Source: Isoetes taiwanensis (taxonomy: Eukaryota > Streptophyta > Lycopodiopsida > Isoetales > Isoetaceae). From it: a stretch of 64,000 nucleotides of DNA. Numbering within the stretch: the first letter of the stretch is position 1; each line of letters starts with the position of its first letter. The stretch covers positions 18,723,873 to 18,787,872 of the forward strand of contig JAJEKV010000013.1 in NCBI GenBank assembly GCA_021234155.1. Reading direction: 5' to 3'. The translations under genes and the position numbers were made by a program. A model generated the notes under the pieces. The model did no database searches. It saw nothing but the letters and a program-made list of their open reading frames with translations, and was not told where the DNA came from. This document shows positions 25,173 through 34,429 of the stretch, piece by piece.

Positions 25173-25650
25173 ATCAATAATTCACATCAATAATTTTACT
25201 TCACTATAAAAGCAGCTCCATTCGGTGGTAGAGGTCATTCATCTCCCATGGCTTCCCTTGCACGATCGTGGGAGAACATCGAACCATCAAGTGCTACGCA
25301 TGAGCTACAATGATCCGTATGATTGCGCAATAAAGGGTGTCAAGATGGATCCATGGCTGCAATCCAAAGCGGATGGTCTGCTGAAAGTGCTGCGGGGAAG
25401 CTCACTCGTGTTGTGATCCACCTATATTGGCTTCCCGATCGGAGATCTATGAGTGAATGCCATCCTCGGCGGTGTTGATGATGAGTGAATCGATGATGAT
25501 ACATATACACAGTAAGGATATAATAATATAAGCACTTATGATTTGTGTATCCGTTAATGTATAGAATCGAGTAATTAAATATTTCATACTTGTAATGAGT
25601 ACATGATACTTGTACCCACGATCAATGATGGCACTCTGATCTACCCCAAT
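25173..25650 (+). repeat. Tandem duplication unit A, TATA-containing
   Basis: Begins AATAATTCACATCAATAATT, has CACTATAAAAGCAGC (TATA-like) and CTCCATTCGG...AGGTCATTCATCTCCC, and ends in GATGATGAGTGAATC...ATATAAGCACTT. It contains a 63-codon frame (25,225-25,416) that is not preserved in unit B, so I do not call a gene. Its left edge is the break point of array copy 3. Confidence 0.8.
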
Positions 25651-25980
25651 AATTCACACCAATAATTTTACTTCACTATAAAAAACTTGACTCCATTCGG
25701 GGCTAGAGGTCATTCATCTCCCATGGATTATTTGTTCTTACGTTTCACCACATCGAAGCGATCAAAGTGCTCAATGAGCTACATCGATCTTGTGGGGTTG
25801 CGATGATAGGGGTATTCTTCGTGATCCCTACCGCAATCCAAAGCCAATGGAATTAGATTTGCTGTCTGATCTGTTAAATGTTATGATCCACCTCATTTGG
25901 CTTCCCGGCTAATAGCTATGAGATAAGTGGGATCACCACAAGATAATGATGATGAGTGAATCACCATATAAGCACTTCCG
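25651..25980 (+). repeat. Tandem duplication unit B
   Basis: Second copy of unit A: AATAATTCACACCAATAATT, CACTATAAAAAAC, CATTCATCTCCCATGG, then GATGATGAGTGAATC and ATATAAGCACTTCC. It is more divergent, including loss of a CAG beside the TATA-like box. Confidence 0.75.
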
Positions 25981-26056
25981 ACCATCTTATCTATGAATCA
26001 TGTATGCATTTATATATTAAAGATGTAAGCGCTATATATGATCTACATTATAGTAT

Positions 26057-26130
26057 GTACAAGATCTCATGTATTAAGATGAAAGATATGTATTACAAGT
26101 ACAAGATCTCATGTATTAAGATGAACAATG
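26057..26130. repeat. Short tandem duplication
   Basis: ACAAGATCTCATGTATTAAG followed by ATGAA occurs twice, 43 bp apart. Confidence 0.75.
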
Positions 26131-28840
26131 TGCTATGTCTTTCCACATGTCTACAATATATTTCGAATTTAGAATTTGTTTGACCTCTTGCCATTGGCAT
26201 CCCAAGCATAATGAATAGCATCTAAATTTTCGTACCTTGAAGGGGATTAGGCCAATGCTTAGTTAAGCTTGTCTTTGTAGTCCCCTCCGATGAGGCTTCC
26301 ACCATGATACAAAATATGGCCAAAATATGTAGATTCGGATCAAGAACAAGATTCTCCCTCTGCATATCTAACCAAGTGGCGGTGTTATCATCTCCCTAGT
26401 CCGACTAGAACAAACATACCCTTTGTCACATGCACTTGAGGATCAAACTCTTCCAAGAGGCAACACTGATCACGTGACCGCCACAATAAGATGGTAAAAG
26501 GTCGTTGGATCTTCAAAGGATTGGTATCCTTGATTGCATCCATTTCCATTTGCACTTACTTCCACATAAGTCACCTATCTTGTCCTCTTGTACCAATTCC
26601 AAGTTATGCAATATCCTAGAAAGTGAACCAATGTGGAAGTTTGAATCATCCTTCCATAAATCAAGTGAGAAATGACCATAGACACGACCACCATGCCCAT
26701 GAGTCGAGCTCTATCAAACTGCTCTTCAAAGCGATCACCTCTCCATCTGATTTTGCTAGATGATGACTTCTAGGTACTAAAGTCTTAACACGGATCCATC
26801 TTATCATGTATTATACATAGATGATTTTTGAGACCATTTGTGACAATGCTCTCCAATGCCAATATTGACTTCCGCAAGAACGTTGTTCTAGCATATGAGC
26901 GACATTGAATTGCAAGATTTCGTCTCTCTCTCTTGTATCTTTTGTTTTTTAGGCTTTTGCTTAATTACGAGATGTTGCATTTAGAGAAGGCTGTATTTTT
27001 GCAATGCTAACATCCGGAAATTCCCTTTTCCATATACTATAAAAGAGTTCAAGGCTTCTGCTTGTTCGTGTAAGCTCTTCAACTTGGCCCCGCACCAACT
27101 TCTTTATGTATAAGCTTCTTATTAAGAATGGAAGGAAGCTTGCGTACATTTTCTCTTACATCATCTCTACCTCTTTTTGCTCCTATGGGGAATACTTTCA
27201 ACATTCTCTGAATGAATATCTAACACATTCGGGATGGCGATGTGGTGGATCTGGATCTAGGCTTTTAGAGCCCGGTATTACCATGTTCATCTACCTTTCT
27301 ACCGCTTCATATCTCTTTCTCCATTGTAAAATGTTGATAGAGTGATACCTAAAGCCATCGCCACGGAAAATGAGACAATTCCATCCCCTTGAGCACTATC
27401 TGTCCTCTCCTTCTCGTAAGTCACACTCGCCCGTCAAAAAACGTAACCCTTGCATTGTATGGTTGGGATAAAAATTCTTTTCTTAATTCCGTACTTGATG
27501 TTTGGTAAGTTTCTTGTTGCAAGTATTTTGCCGGCCGGCTTGACTTCATGAACTTATTGATTGAAGTTGTGGAGCATAACCCTTTCCTCTTTGCTTTTTC
27601 CCTTGGGCTCTCATGGAATCCTATTTGTGTAAGTATACTTCTTCTTTCGTTTGAATTGAGCACGAATGTTGTCATCAAATGATTCTAGCTCTATATCCTC
27701 ATTTTCTTTAGCTTCTCGACTTGCGGATGTTGTGAGCTTGATCCTTCCATCCGGCTTGACATCACATCGCTATTTTCCCACTTAGAACAAGTGCATTCTC
27801 ACTTGGCCTTTTGCAAGACAAGCATGACATCTGGATCCTCTTTCATTAGTTAGGAAGCACCTTTCCAACACAAAGGCCAACCTTTGTGTCTCCTAAAATT
27901 CATCATCAATGACATCCCGTGGATCTGGCGAATAGAATTATAGCTTCGCATATTTAGTTCTAGTACAAGAATGGAGAATGTGGCCTTTGCATTTCCAAGA
28001 GTTACGTTCTTGAGTAACTAGGTGATGGCTCATCATCATCGATGGTATTCTAGCGAACAATAGAGGTATCTAAATCCTTGATGGATCAATCTCTTCATCC
28101 GCATCGATCGCGCCTCCATGATTCTATGTATGAGTTTGTGAGGTAGGTATCTCCATGTACGATCTTGGTGTCTCATCATGGGCTGCATCAATGCCATGGC
28201 GTATATCGCTTCGGCGCCATTCGATGAATGTGCCGGCGCAGACCTCTGCAATATTATCACGCACCGCACATGCAATCGGCTGCTTGCGTGAGTTGGCACC
28301 CACGGCCTGGTAACTTGCCGCGGCTACGTTGATTGCATCGACATCCTTCCATGGATGCTACTTCTATTCAGCCAATGACCTGCGCCAACAACAACATTGT
28401 CCTTTGCATAAGTTCACCCAAGTTCTCTATGTTGCTTATTGGCTGATATGAAGGAGAAATGGGTGATGGCGATGTAGAGGAACTACTAGGCGAGTTGGGG
28501 TTCCGTGTCGAGATGATGTCTGGTGAAGCATTATCGACCAATTCTCACGTCATTTCTAGGCCATTCGATAAATGTGCCTACGGACAACATTATCGGCGCT
28601 TTGCACATGGGCGGGGAAGCACATGGGATGGAATTATGGCCCGGTGACCTCCACGGCGACATTCTAAAGTCAATGTTCTTTCCATGTAGGTGCCCTCTAT
28701 GGTTCATTCATGCCCCACGCAACAACCCGTGTCACCACAGGAGGAAGTTACGCAAGGTCCTTTTCACTGCAAGCATACAATCACACACATATTGTTAGAA
28801 ACCCGTGAATGAAATGACAGAAAAATATCGACAAAAGCAG
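26131..28840. other. Unresolved 2.7-kb stretch
   Basis: Short frames on both strands, none recognisable. The minus strand has protein-like pieces (26,961-27,149 and 27,421-27,678) in different frames, and CAG/CTG words are scarce, so a coding element scrambled by errors is possible. Near 28,210 and 28,560 the words CCATTCGAT(G/A)AATGTGCC...ATTATC recur, suggesting a local 340-bp duplication. Confidence 0.4.
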
Positions 28841-28842
28841 GC

Positions 28843-29000
28843 AAATGGCGAGTCGCCATTTTTGTTCAAAATGGCGTAGCAGCGCCATTTTGCCTCAAAA
28901 TAAGCGCGCCCAGCGCCATTTGCCTTAATGGCGCGGTTGCGCTATTTGAAGGCAAATAGCGCTTATTTTTTGAGGCGATATGGCGCGGCGCCATTTGGCT
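28843..29000. repeat. AAATGGCGC/GCGCCATTT palindromic cluster 1
   Basis: Six or more near-copies of AAATGGCGC or its complement within 160 bp, several arranged as hairpins (AAATGGCG-AGT-CGCCATTT at 28,843-28,861). Further clusters lie at 30,447-30,566, 30,795-30,855, 32,438-32,565 and 35,966-36,175. Confidence 0.85.
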
Positions 29001-29035
29001 TCATAGGAAACAAAAGCGAGGAAAACTTAGGAACC

Positions 29036-29225
29036 GGATTACACACAGTTTCTGATTACTACATATAACTACAAAGGGCTACTACAGATTACTAAAAGAT
29101 TACGGATTACACATTAGTAGAGATTTTGGACTACAAGATTATTACAGATTATTCTGATTACTTTCTGATTATTAGACTACAGATTATTTCACGGATTGTT
29201 ACAGGGTTACAGATTACTCTGAGTA
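29036..29225. repeat. GATTAC-rich low-complexity stretch
   Basis: The word GATTAC or GATTAT recurs about every 10-25 bp for nearly 200 bp (ATTACAGATTATTCTGATTA and the like). It is irregular rather than a clean microsatellite. Confidence 0.8.
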
Positions 29226-29734
29226 GAAACATTATTACGCACTTATAGGAGAAATTGGCGGCAGTTAAACTAAGCAGGCGATCCCGCTAACCTGGGGGGT
29301 CATTGTAGATCGAGAATACGCCATGAAAAAGGGAAGAGCCTTGAATCAAGGGCGCCTTCAAATAGAGGAAGCGCACGCTATCAAATGAAGAAGCTGCTAT
29401 ATGAAATGAAAGAAAGCTACCCCGCTAACCAAGTGAAGCGCCTGCAACCAACTAAAAGCACACAAGCGAAGGTAGCGCCCAAAGAAGTACTGGACAAAAA
29501 ACAATCAAATAACTCTCTGAGGAACCAATGCCTAAAAAGGCGGAATAGGCGTCGACGAGCGCCACCGCTTTGGCGGCCAAGTCCTCTCGGTATAAATACG
29601 CAAATGTTGAAGCGAGGGCGGGGCGAAAATCACTAACCTGAATCACGAGGGGACAGCATATACGTTTACCATATCGGCACCTTGATTTTATAAATGGCTT
29701 TGAGACGAGGGGCGGCACAATATATCGCGAAAAA

Positions 29735-29860
29735 GTGGCGGGAATTCAAATTTTAAAATTCAAGTGGCCGGCGGGCGGGGAATTCAAATTTTAGAATTCA
29801 AGTGGCGGGCCCGGAGAATTCAAATTTTGAAATTGAAGTGGCCGGAGACCGGACAGACTG
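29735..29860. repeat. Minisatellite of GGCGGG + AATTCAAATTTT units
   Basis: Three imperfect copies of AATTCAAATTTTAAAATTCA followed by AGTGGCCGG/GGCGGG, with a period of about 45 bp. GC-rich and AT-rich halves alternate. Confidence 0.8.
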
Positions 29861-29924
29861 AGGCCGAGGCAAATCACTTCGGTGGTGACCGGATCAAAAA
29901 AAATTCAAGTGGCGGTGTGGGCCG

Positions 29925-30310
29925 ATTTTGGCGGGCCAAATCCTTTCCGCGCCATTAATTTCGGCCGGGTTTTATTTCTCTCTCTCTTCATTTCATTTCT
30001 CTCATTTCATTTCATTAGCCTTCTCTTCCGCCCGGCGCCTTCTCCTCGCCCGGGCCCGGCGCTATTCCTTCTCTCTCTCTAAGCGCCTTAGCTTTTCTCT
30101 CTCTAAGCCTTTGTGTTTCTCTCTCTCTCTAAGCGCCTTCCATTTGTTGATTCCGGGAGCTCGGGAAAAAGGTGGGTAAATTTCACGATTAAAATTAATG
30201 CGATCCACAATACCCGATTACCATAAAATCACGATGGCCTCGGGTTGGGTTAGTTAGGTACTATCTTTTTGCTGCTTTTCGGGTCATGGGTATATAAATA
30301 AGCCGGCGAC
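29925..30310 (+). promoter_or_regulatory. Promoter-like segment: E2F site, CT-rich leader, TATA
   Basis: ATTTTGGCGGGCCAAAT at 29,925-29,941 contains TTTGGCGG, which fits the plant E2F consensus, in a near-palindrome. It is followed by a 170-bp CTCTCT-rich stretch like plant 5' leaders, and GGGTATATAAATAAGCC at about 30,286 is a good TATA box. A gene downstream on the plus strand would be the 30.9-33.9 kb region. Function is inferred from motifs only. Confidence 0.45.
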
Positions 30311-30446
30311 CACGGCATTTCATGTATCCAGTGTCTGCAGGATAGTGAGTTTTTGTGGTCGTCACGAAAGAAATGGCGGCGTCCGTAGCATTTCTTTAAG
30401 GATATGTTAGTTTTGTAGTTGTTTTAGGCGAGATGTAGTATAATGT

Positions 30447-30566
30447 AAATGGCGGTGGCGCCATTTTACATGTAAATGGTGCCCGCTGCGCCATTTGCAT
30501 CACCAACGGCGCCCATTGCGCCATTTGCATGCGGCGCTTATTACTTGCCATTTACATGTAAATGGC
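30447..30566. repeat. AAATGGCGC palindromic cluster 2
   Basis: Contains AAATGGCGGTGGCGCCATTT, two further GCGCCATTTGCAT words and a perfect 20-bp palindrome centred on ACATGT at 30,547-30,566. Confidence 0.85.
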
Positions 30567-30794
30567 CTTATATATCCTCCTTGAGAGGGGAGGAAGTGCG
30601 AGAAGAAACCGGCTTTCTGTTGGTGAGTCGGGGAATCCCTCGGCTTGCCAACAATCTAGAAATCTGAGGCCTTATTCACCATTTCGCGAGTCGATGTCTC
30701 GATTCGCGGCGAACGAGGTGTACACTCTGGTTGTTGGTCGGTTGAGGGATTCCCGATTCGCCAATCGAGAATGCACACAGTTACCCAACTCCTT

Positions 30795-30855
30795 AAATGG
30801 CGCAGTGGCGCCATTTGCATGCAAATGGCGCAGTGCAAATGGCGCAGTGGGTTGG
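30795..30855. repeat. AAATGGCGC palindromic cluster 3
   Basis: Four copies of AAATGGCGC or its complement, including a perfect 24-bp palindrome at 30,808-30,831 centred on GCATGC. Confidence 0.9.
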
Positions 30856-30875
30856 GTTGGGGTTTCATGATTTGA

Positions 30876-31106
30876 ATGTTGATTAGTTGTTTTTTTGTGA
30901 AGCTTCGTTGTCCAAGCCCCAAAAGCGTTGTGACAGAGAAGACCGTGGTCATAGCTGGAAGGCCATGGTGCATGGAAATTGTCAGGGCGATTCCCTTGGA
31001 GGAAGGTGTCGACCCCATAAAAGAGGACAAGAGGAGAGAACTTTACCTCCTCACAAAGTCGAGAAGTGGTGAACAGGATGTTGTGATGCAGCTTGGCATC
31101 ATGTAA
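30876..31106 (+). CDS. Unidentified ORF fragment (start of 31-kb coding region)
   Basis: Not recognised. A frame reading KTVVIAGRPWCMEIVRAIPL, then EDKRRELYLLTKSRSGEQDVV, looks protein-like and runs straight into the 31,093-31,644 frame with a one-step shift. There is no plausible ATG context, and the start is unclear. Confidence 0.35.
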   Translation: MLISCFFVKLRCPSPKSVVTEKTVVIAGRPWCMEIVRAIPLEEGVDPIKEDKRRELYLLTKSRSGEQDVVMQLGIM

Positions 31107-31644
31107 CATGCGGGAGGTGAAAAAGCATGGAAGAATAGACTTCCTTGGTTGCACGGTGGAGGATCCCGTGAATTGTACCATAGATCTGTACTGCATGGAC
31201 TGGCAGTTTTATGATCCACAGATGATGGAATCCAGCATCAAGGACCAGACAGTCTCTGCCAAAAGAAAAGGCTGGTCGTTGCCTTCATATGAAAGCAGAG
31301 AGGCAGCTGCTATTAATGGCACGATCGAGCTCCTTAGAGGATTTAGCATACTCCGTTCAGCCATGGACGCATCAAAGAACTCAGTGTCACATATTGTCAG
31401 AGCCAAGACCTCTGGTAATATGCCTGCTATAATGGACAGCACCTGGTTTCAAGCGGAGATTACAAAGAAGGATGGGAAGAGAAGGCCAAACGTTAGGCAA
31501 GCCAAACCAAAGAAAGGAACACTCCATATAGAAGGGACAGAGCATGAGGAAGAGAATCAAAAGAAAGACGAGGAAAATCCCAAGTCTCCTCCCAAGTCAC
31601 CTCCCAAGTCTCCTCGTATCAGGACACCTATCGGTTCTCTATGA
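31093..31644 (+). CDS. Unidentified ORF, 31-kb coding region
   Basis: Open frame of about 180 codons that matches no family I know. Features seen: GRIDFLGCTVEDPVNCTIDL, an aromatic stretch LYCMDWQFYDPQMM, a mid-section SHIVRAKTSGNMPAIMDSTW, and a highly charged tail ending in four PKSP-like repeats (KSPPKSPPKSPRI). The frame opens at TTG, so the true start is probably upstream (30.9 kb) with a frameshift between. CAG and CTG words are frequent here but become rarer before and after, which is where the frames break. It lies downstream of the promoter-like segment at 29.9-30.3 kb. Confidence 0.45.
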   Translation: MASCNMREVKKHGRIDFLGCTVEDPVNCTIDLYCMDWQFYDPQMMESSIKDQTVSAKRKGWSLPSYESREAAAINGTIELLRGFSILRSAMDASKNSVSHIVRAKTSGNMPAIMDSTWFQAEITKKDGKRRPNVRQAKPKKGTLHIEGTEHEEENQKKDEENPKSPPKSPPKSPRIRTPIGSL

Positions 31645-31981
31645 AGGTCCGGGCCAAGCGGGGATTGAGCCATTAGTGACACTAAATCCTCCCACAGACG
31701 GAGAGGTAAAAGCGGGTGCATCGGCGGTGATAGCATTCCGCCCTAAAAGGAAGAGGGAAACAAAGAAGGGGATGAGGGTCGAAGCAAAAGAAAATGGAAA
31801 GTCTGGAGGTGCCTTGGTTGAAGATGGGACCGTGATCTTAGAGGAGGAGTTGGCGGAGGAAACTCTAAAAAATCTGGCAACCGCGGTCACATGTTTCCCT
31901 CTAGGTGTGACATATATAAGAAAAATATCCATGCGGGATATGGAAGAGGCCCCTCCTAACATGGTCCGCCGCGAGTTGTAA
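31625..31981 (+). CDS. Unidentified ORF, continuation of 31-kb region
   Basis: A different plus frame takes over where the previous one stops: EPLVTLNPPTDGEVKAGASA, a Lys/Arg/Glu-rich stretch (RPKRKRETKKG), VEDGTVILEEELAEETLKNL, and CFPLGVTYIRKISMRDMEEA. Composition and phase suggest it belonged to the same protein. Family unknown. Confidence 0.4.
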   Translation, partial: HLSVLYEGPGQAGIEPLVTLNPPTDGEVKAGASAVIAFRPKRKRETKKGMRVEAKENGKSGGALVEDGTVILEEELAEETLKNLATAVTCFPLGVTYIRKISMRDMEEAPPNMVRREL

Positions 31982-32016
31982 ATCCCGAACATGTTAGGAA
32001 GCGTACTGCAAGTCAT

Positions 32017-32259
32017 TTGCGAAGATCCCCATCCGGTCTTCTGGCCGGCCCGGATGTCGTGCCATTTGATGACGGTCTAAGCAGCTCGTCCCATGGTCAC
32101 AAGAATCATTTTGGCGGTAGGAGGTTCTACATCATCAATGGCAACCATTACATCTCGACCTTTCATTTCGTGTGTCGGAAGTTGGGGATGAAAGATGCGA
32201 ATAGAACTCGGAAAGATTTACCTTATAGAATCTGCGAGTTCTTTGGAGAACCGGAGTGA
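32017..32259 (+). CDS. Unidentified ORF, further continuation
   Basis: Frame with FGGRRFYIINGNHYISTFHF, then VCRKLGMKDANRTRKDLPYR and ICEFFGEPE before a stop. Aromatic-rich and protein-like, not recognised. Confidence 0.35.
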   Translation: MRRSPSGLLAGPDVVPFDDGLSSSSHGHKNHFGGRRFYIINGNHYISTFHFVCRKLGMKDANRTRKDLPYRICEFFGEPE

Positions 32260-34320
32260 CTTGGACCTTCTTAAACAGTGTGGATGTCAATGACATCGTA
32301 GCGGAGGGCGGTGTTTAAGGAACCCTACGCCGGATCAAATACACCACATAGGCAATACCGGGAGATGCGGCAAACCCGGCACCGGCGGGGAAAAGAACAA
32401 TCGGCGGCGAATACAAGGTATGTACCATTGTATGAATCAAATGGCGTCGATCGCCCTTTTAAGCATCAAATGGCGCAGCGGCCATAAGGGGGAAATAAGC
32501 GCCATTGCGCCATTTTCCTCCCGACCCTAAAATGGCGCCATTTCACTAAATAATGCGCCATTTTGACCCGCTTTCGCATTCAAGCTCTAACATATTTCGT
32601 TTGCCTTTCGGCAATTACACGGAAATGGTTGACAAGATTCTCGGGGAAAGCATACCAAAGATGTCCAGCGGGTTTGTTTTATGCTAGGCGATATCTGCTC
32701 TCTTTAAGCCAAATGTGGAATAAATGGAAAAAGGGAGAGCTGAAAGATAACAAGGGCCAACCTATAGCGATCAATTGGGCAAAGGATAGTGACTATTTTT
32801 AGCGAGAACTACCTCGGATGCATGAGAGGCACGGATTATGAAGATTGCAAAACCTGTTCTCGAGGGAAGCCATCGGGGGACATCTATGTAAAGGTCACAT
32901 CGATTATAAGGGTGAAATTTTTTTAAGACAAGAACACGAGAACTTGAGGATTATTGCCTACATGAAGAAGGAGATCCTCAACTACATCCATGATGAACTT
33001 GGAATCAAATACTGAGAAAGTTCGAGGACTTGAGAAAGGTGTCCAGATGGATTCCGATTCAACCCTCCTATCTTGGGGTGTGGTACATCATAGTTGGGTC
33101 TCGGAGCGGAATCTTTGAAGAGGCGTCCATGGTCATGTGCCCTTTTCATTAGGCAGATCCATTAAGTAAGATTCTTAAGCCCGAGGTAGAAACGAGTTGA
33201 AAAAGATTTTATGTGGAGTCGTTTCTAGTGGTGGGATTGTCCGGGATCCGATAGTGTTGCTTGCCGGGCATGATCTGTTTGGATCGCGAGGCAAAATTAC
33301 TCGATTTGGGATCCGCCACTCTGGCCAAATTCTTGAATGCTACTTCTAGGATGATGAGATGTAGAGACATCTTGGATAATATGTTTTGCTAGGGGCGAAC
33401 ATATGAGTCTCTTCGATGCTGCCCTTGAGAGCCTAGAATCGGATCTAGAGTTTACTTAGGCATGTATGAAGAGGAAAATGGGTAGTCACCGGTGGTGGCA
33501 TAAAGGAATACCGGGTGGTTCTAGCCACCGAGGATCTCAACCCAAGCTCAGCACGATGAACACACGGATCTCGGGTTTTATGGTGAACATCCGGAAAGCA
33601 CACGAAGTTCCTAAGACCCCCTAAAAGATGCGGTTGGTGCGAACGGAGAATCGGCTAACAAGCTCCGAGGGGCGGGTTCAAATCTGGTGGAAGGTATGGA
33701 AGGGGAATACTTGGTTCTAAGCGGGTTGGTCTGCTACAACAAAGATACCTTGTCGATAAGCTCGCCCTCGGGTAACTTTGTTACGGACTTTTTTCTCTTT
33801 GGGGCTTTTACTGAGGCGTCATTGCGGTTAAAAGGAATAGTGTGGCCTATGAGCATGATGCAAAAAGATCCAATGTATGCTAGGGATTCTTGGAAGAATT
33901 GACAACGTCATTAATCCTGCTTGATCCATCATCCATAGACACTGCCGACTTTTGACCTTTGCACAGGCTTACTCCGGGAGAGACATCACATGGTGGTGGA
34001 GGGAGATATCCTAGGCCGGGTGTGAAGGAGGCTACGGGATGGGGGGAACAAGTGGTACAAGACAGCCTTGATTGACCCAGTAAAGATTAGGAGGATGATA
34101 TTGATAAAGCAGATGATACTGTTTTTGGTGAGGAATATTGAGAACTGATTTGCATATCATACTTGTATATAAGATTTACCTCTTTGGTATTAATGATTAC
34201 TGTACTGATTACTCTTTTGAATACTGATGAGACATACGATCTTACTGTATTTGCCTCTTTTGTATATCTTACTTGTTATATAATAATACGATGCCTGTCC
34301 TTATGCCTTAGCTTTATGTA
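32260..34320 (+). pseudogene. Decayed unidentified coding region, 3' part
   Basis: Short protein-like pieces in shifting plus frames: DYEDCKTCSREAIGGHLC with LRIIAYMKKEILNYIHDELG near 32,830-33,015, REAKLLDLGSATLAKFLNAT near 33,290-33,340, and a 71-codon frame at 33,687-33,902 (EGEYLVLSGLVCYNKDTLSI). No catalytic motif I can name. The AAATGGCGC cluster at 32,438-32,565 interrupts it. Sequence after 33,960 is AT-rich without frames. Confidence 0.35.
32438..32565. repeat. AAATGGCGC palindromic cluster 4
   Basis: Five or more copies, including the perfect palindrome AAATGGCGCCATTT at about 32,532. Confidence 0.85.
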
Positions 34321-34325
34321 AAAAA

Positions 34326-34353
34326 CTAGAAATGGAGCCCAGCGTTGCTGGGC
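34326..34353 (-). mobile_element. Helitron 3' terminus
   Basis: On the minus strand: hairpin GCCCAGC-AAC-GCTGGGC, seven-base spacer TCCATTT, CTAG, then T. Same layout and closely related sequence to the end at 20,223, with one stem pair changed on both sides so pairing is kept. The element body lies at higher coordinates; its TC start was not found. Confidence 0.75.
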
Positions 34354-34429
34354 ATATTTAGGAACTGTAAATGACTGGAGCAAATTGTTAGATGAATTCA
34401 CGTTCTTAAAATCACACAATTAGCATTTG

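Larger units (their letters stand above)
20594..25189. repeat. Tandem 10.3-kb unit, copy 3 (partial)
   Basis: Third copy, matching copies 1 and 2 up to the words AATTCACATCA at about 25,189. There copies 1 and 2 continue into a TGAAAAGGCAC segment and copy 3 switches to a different sequence. Only the first 4.6 kb of the unit is present, with the transposase but not the LINE or TRIM. CAG and CTG words are abundant and long reading frames survive. Confidence 0.95.

Noticed and set aside
1-25189. CRISPR-like or satellite array explanation for the long repeats
   Set aside because: The period is about 10.3 kb with varied content and there are no short repeat-spacer units; this is a plant nuclear tandem duplication or an assembly repeat.
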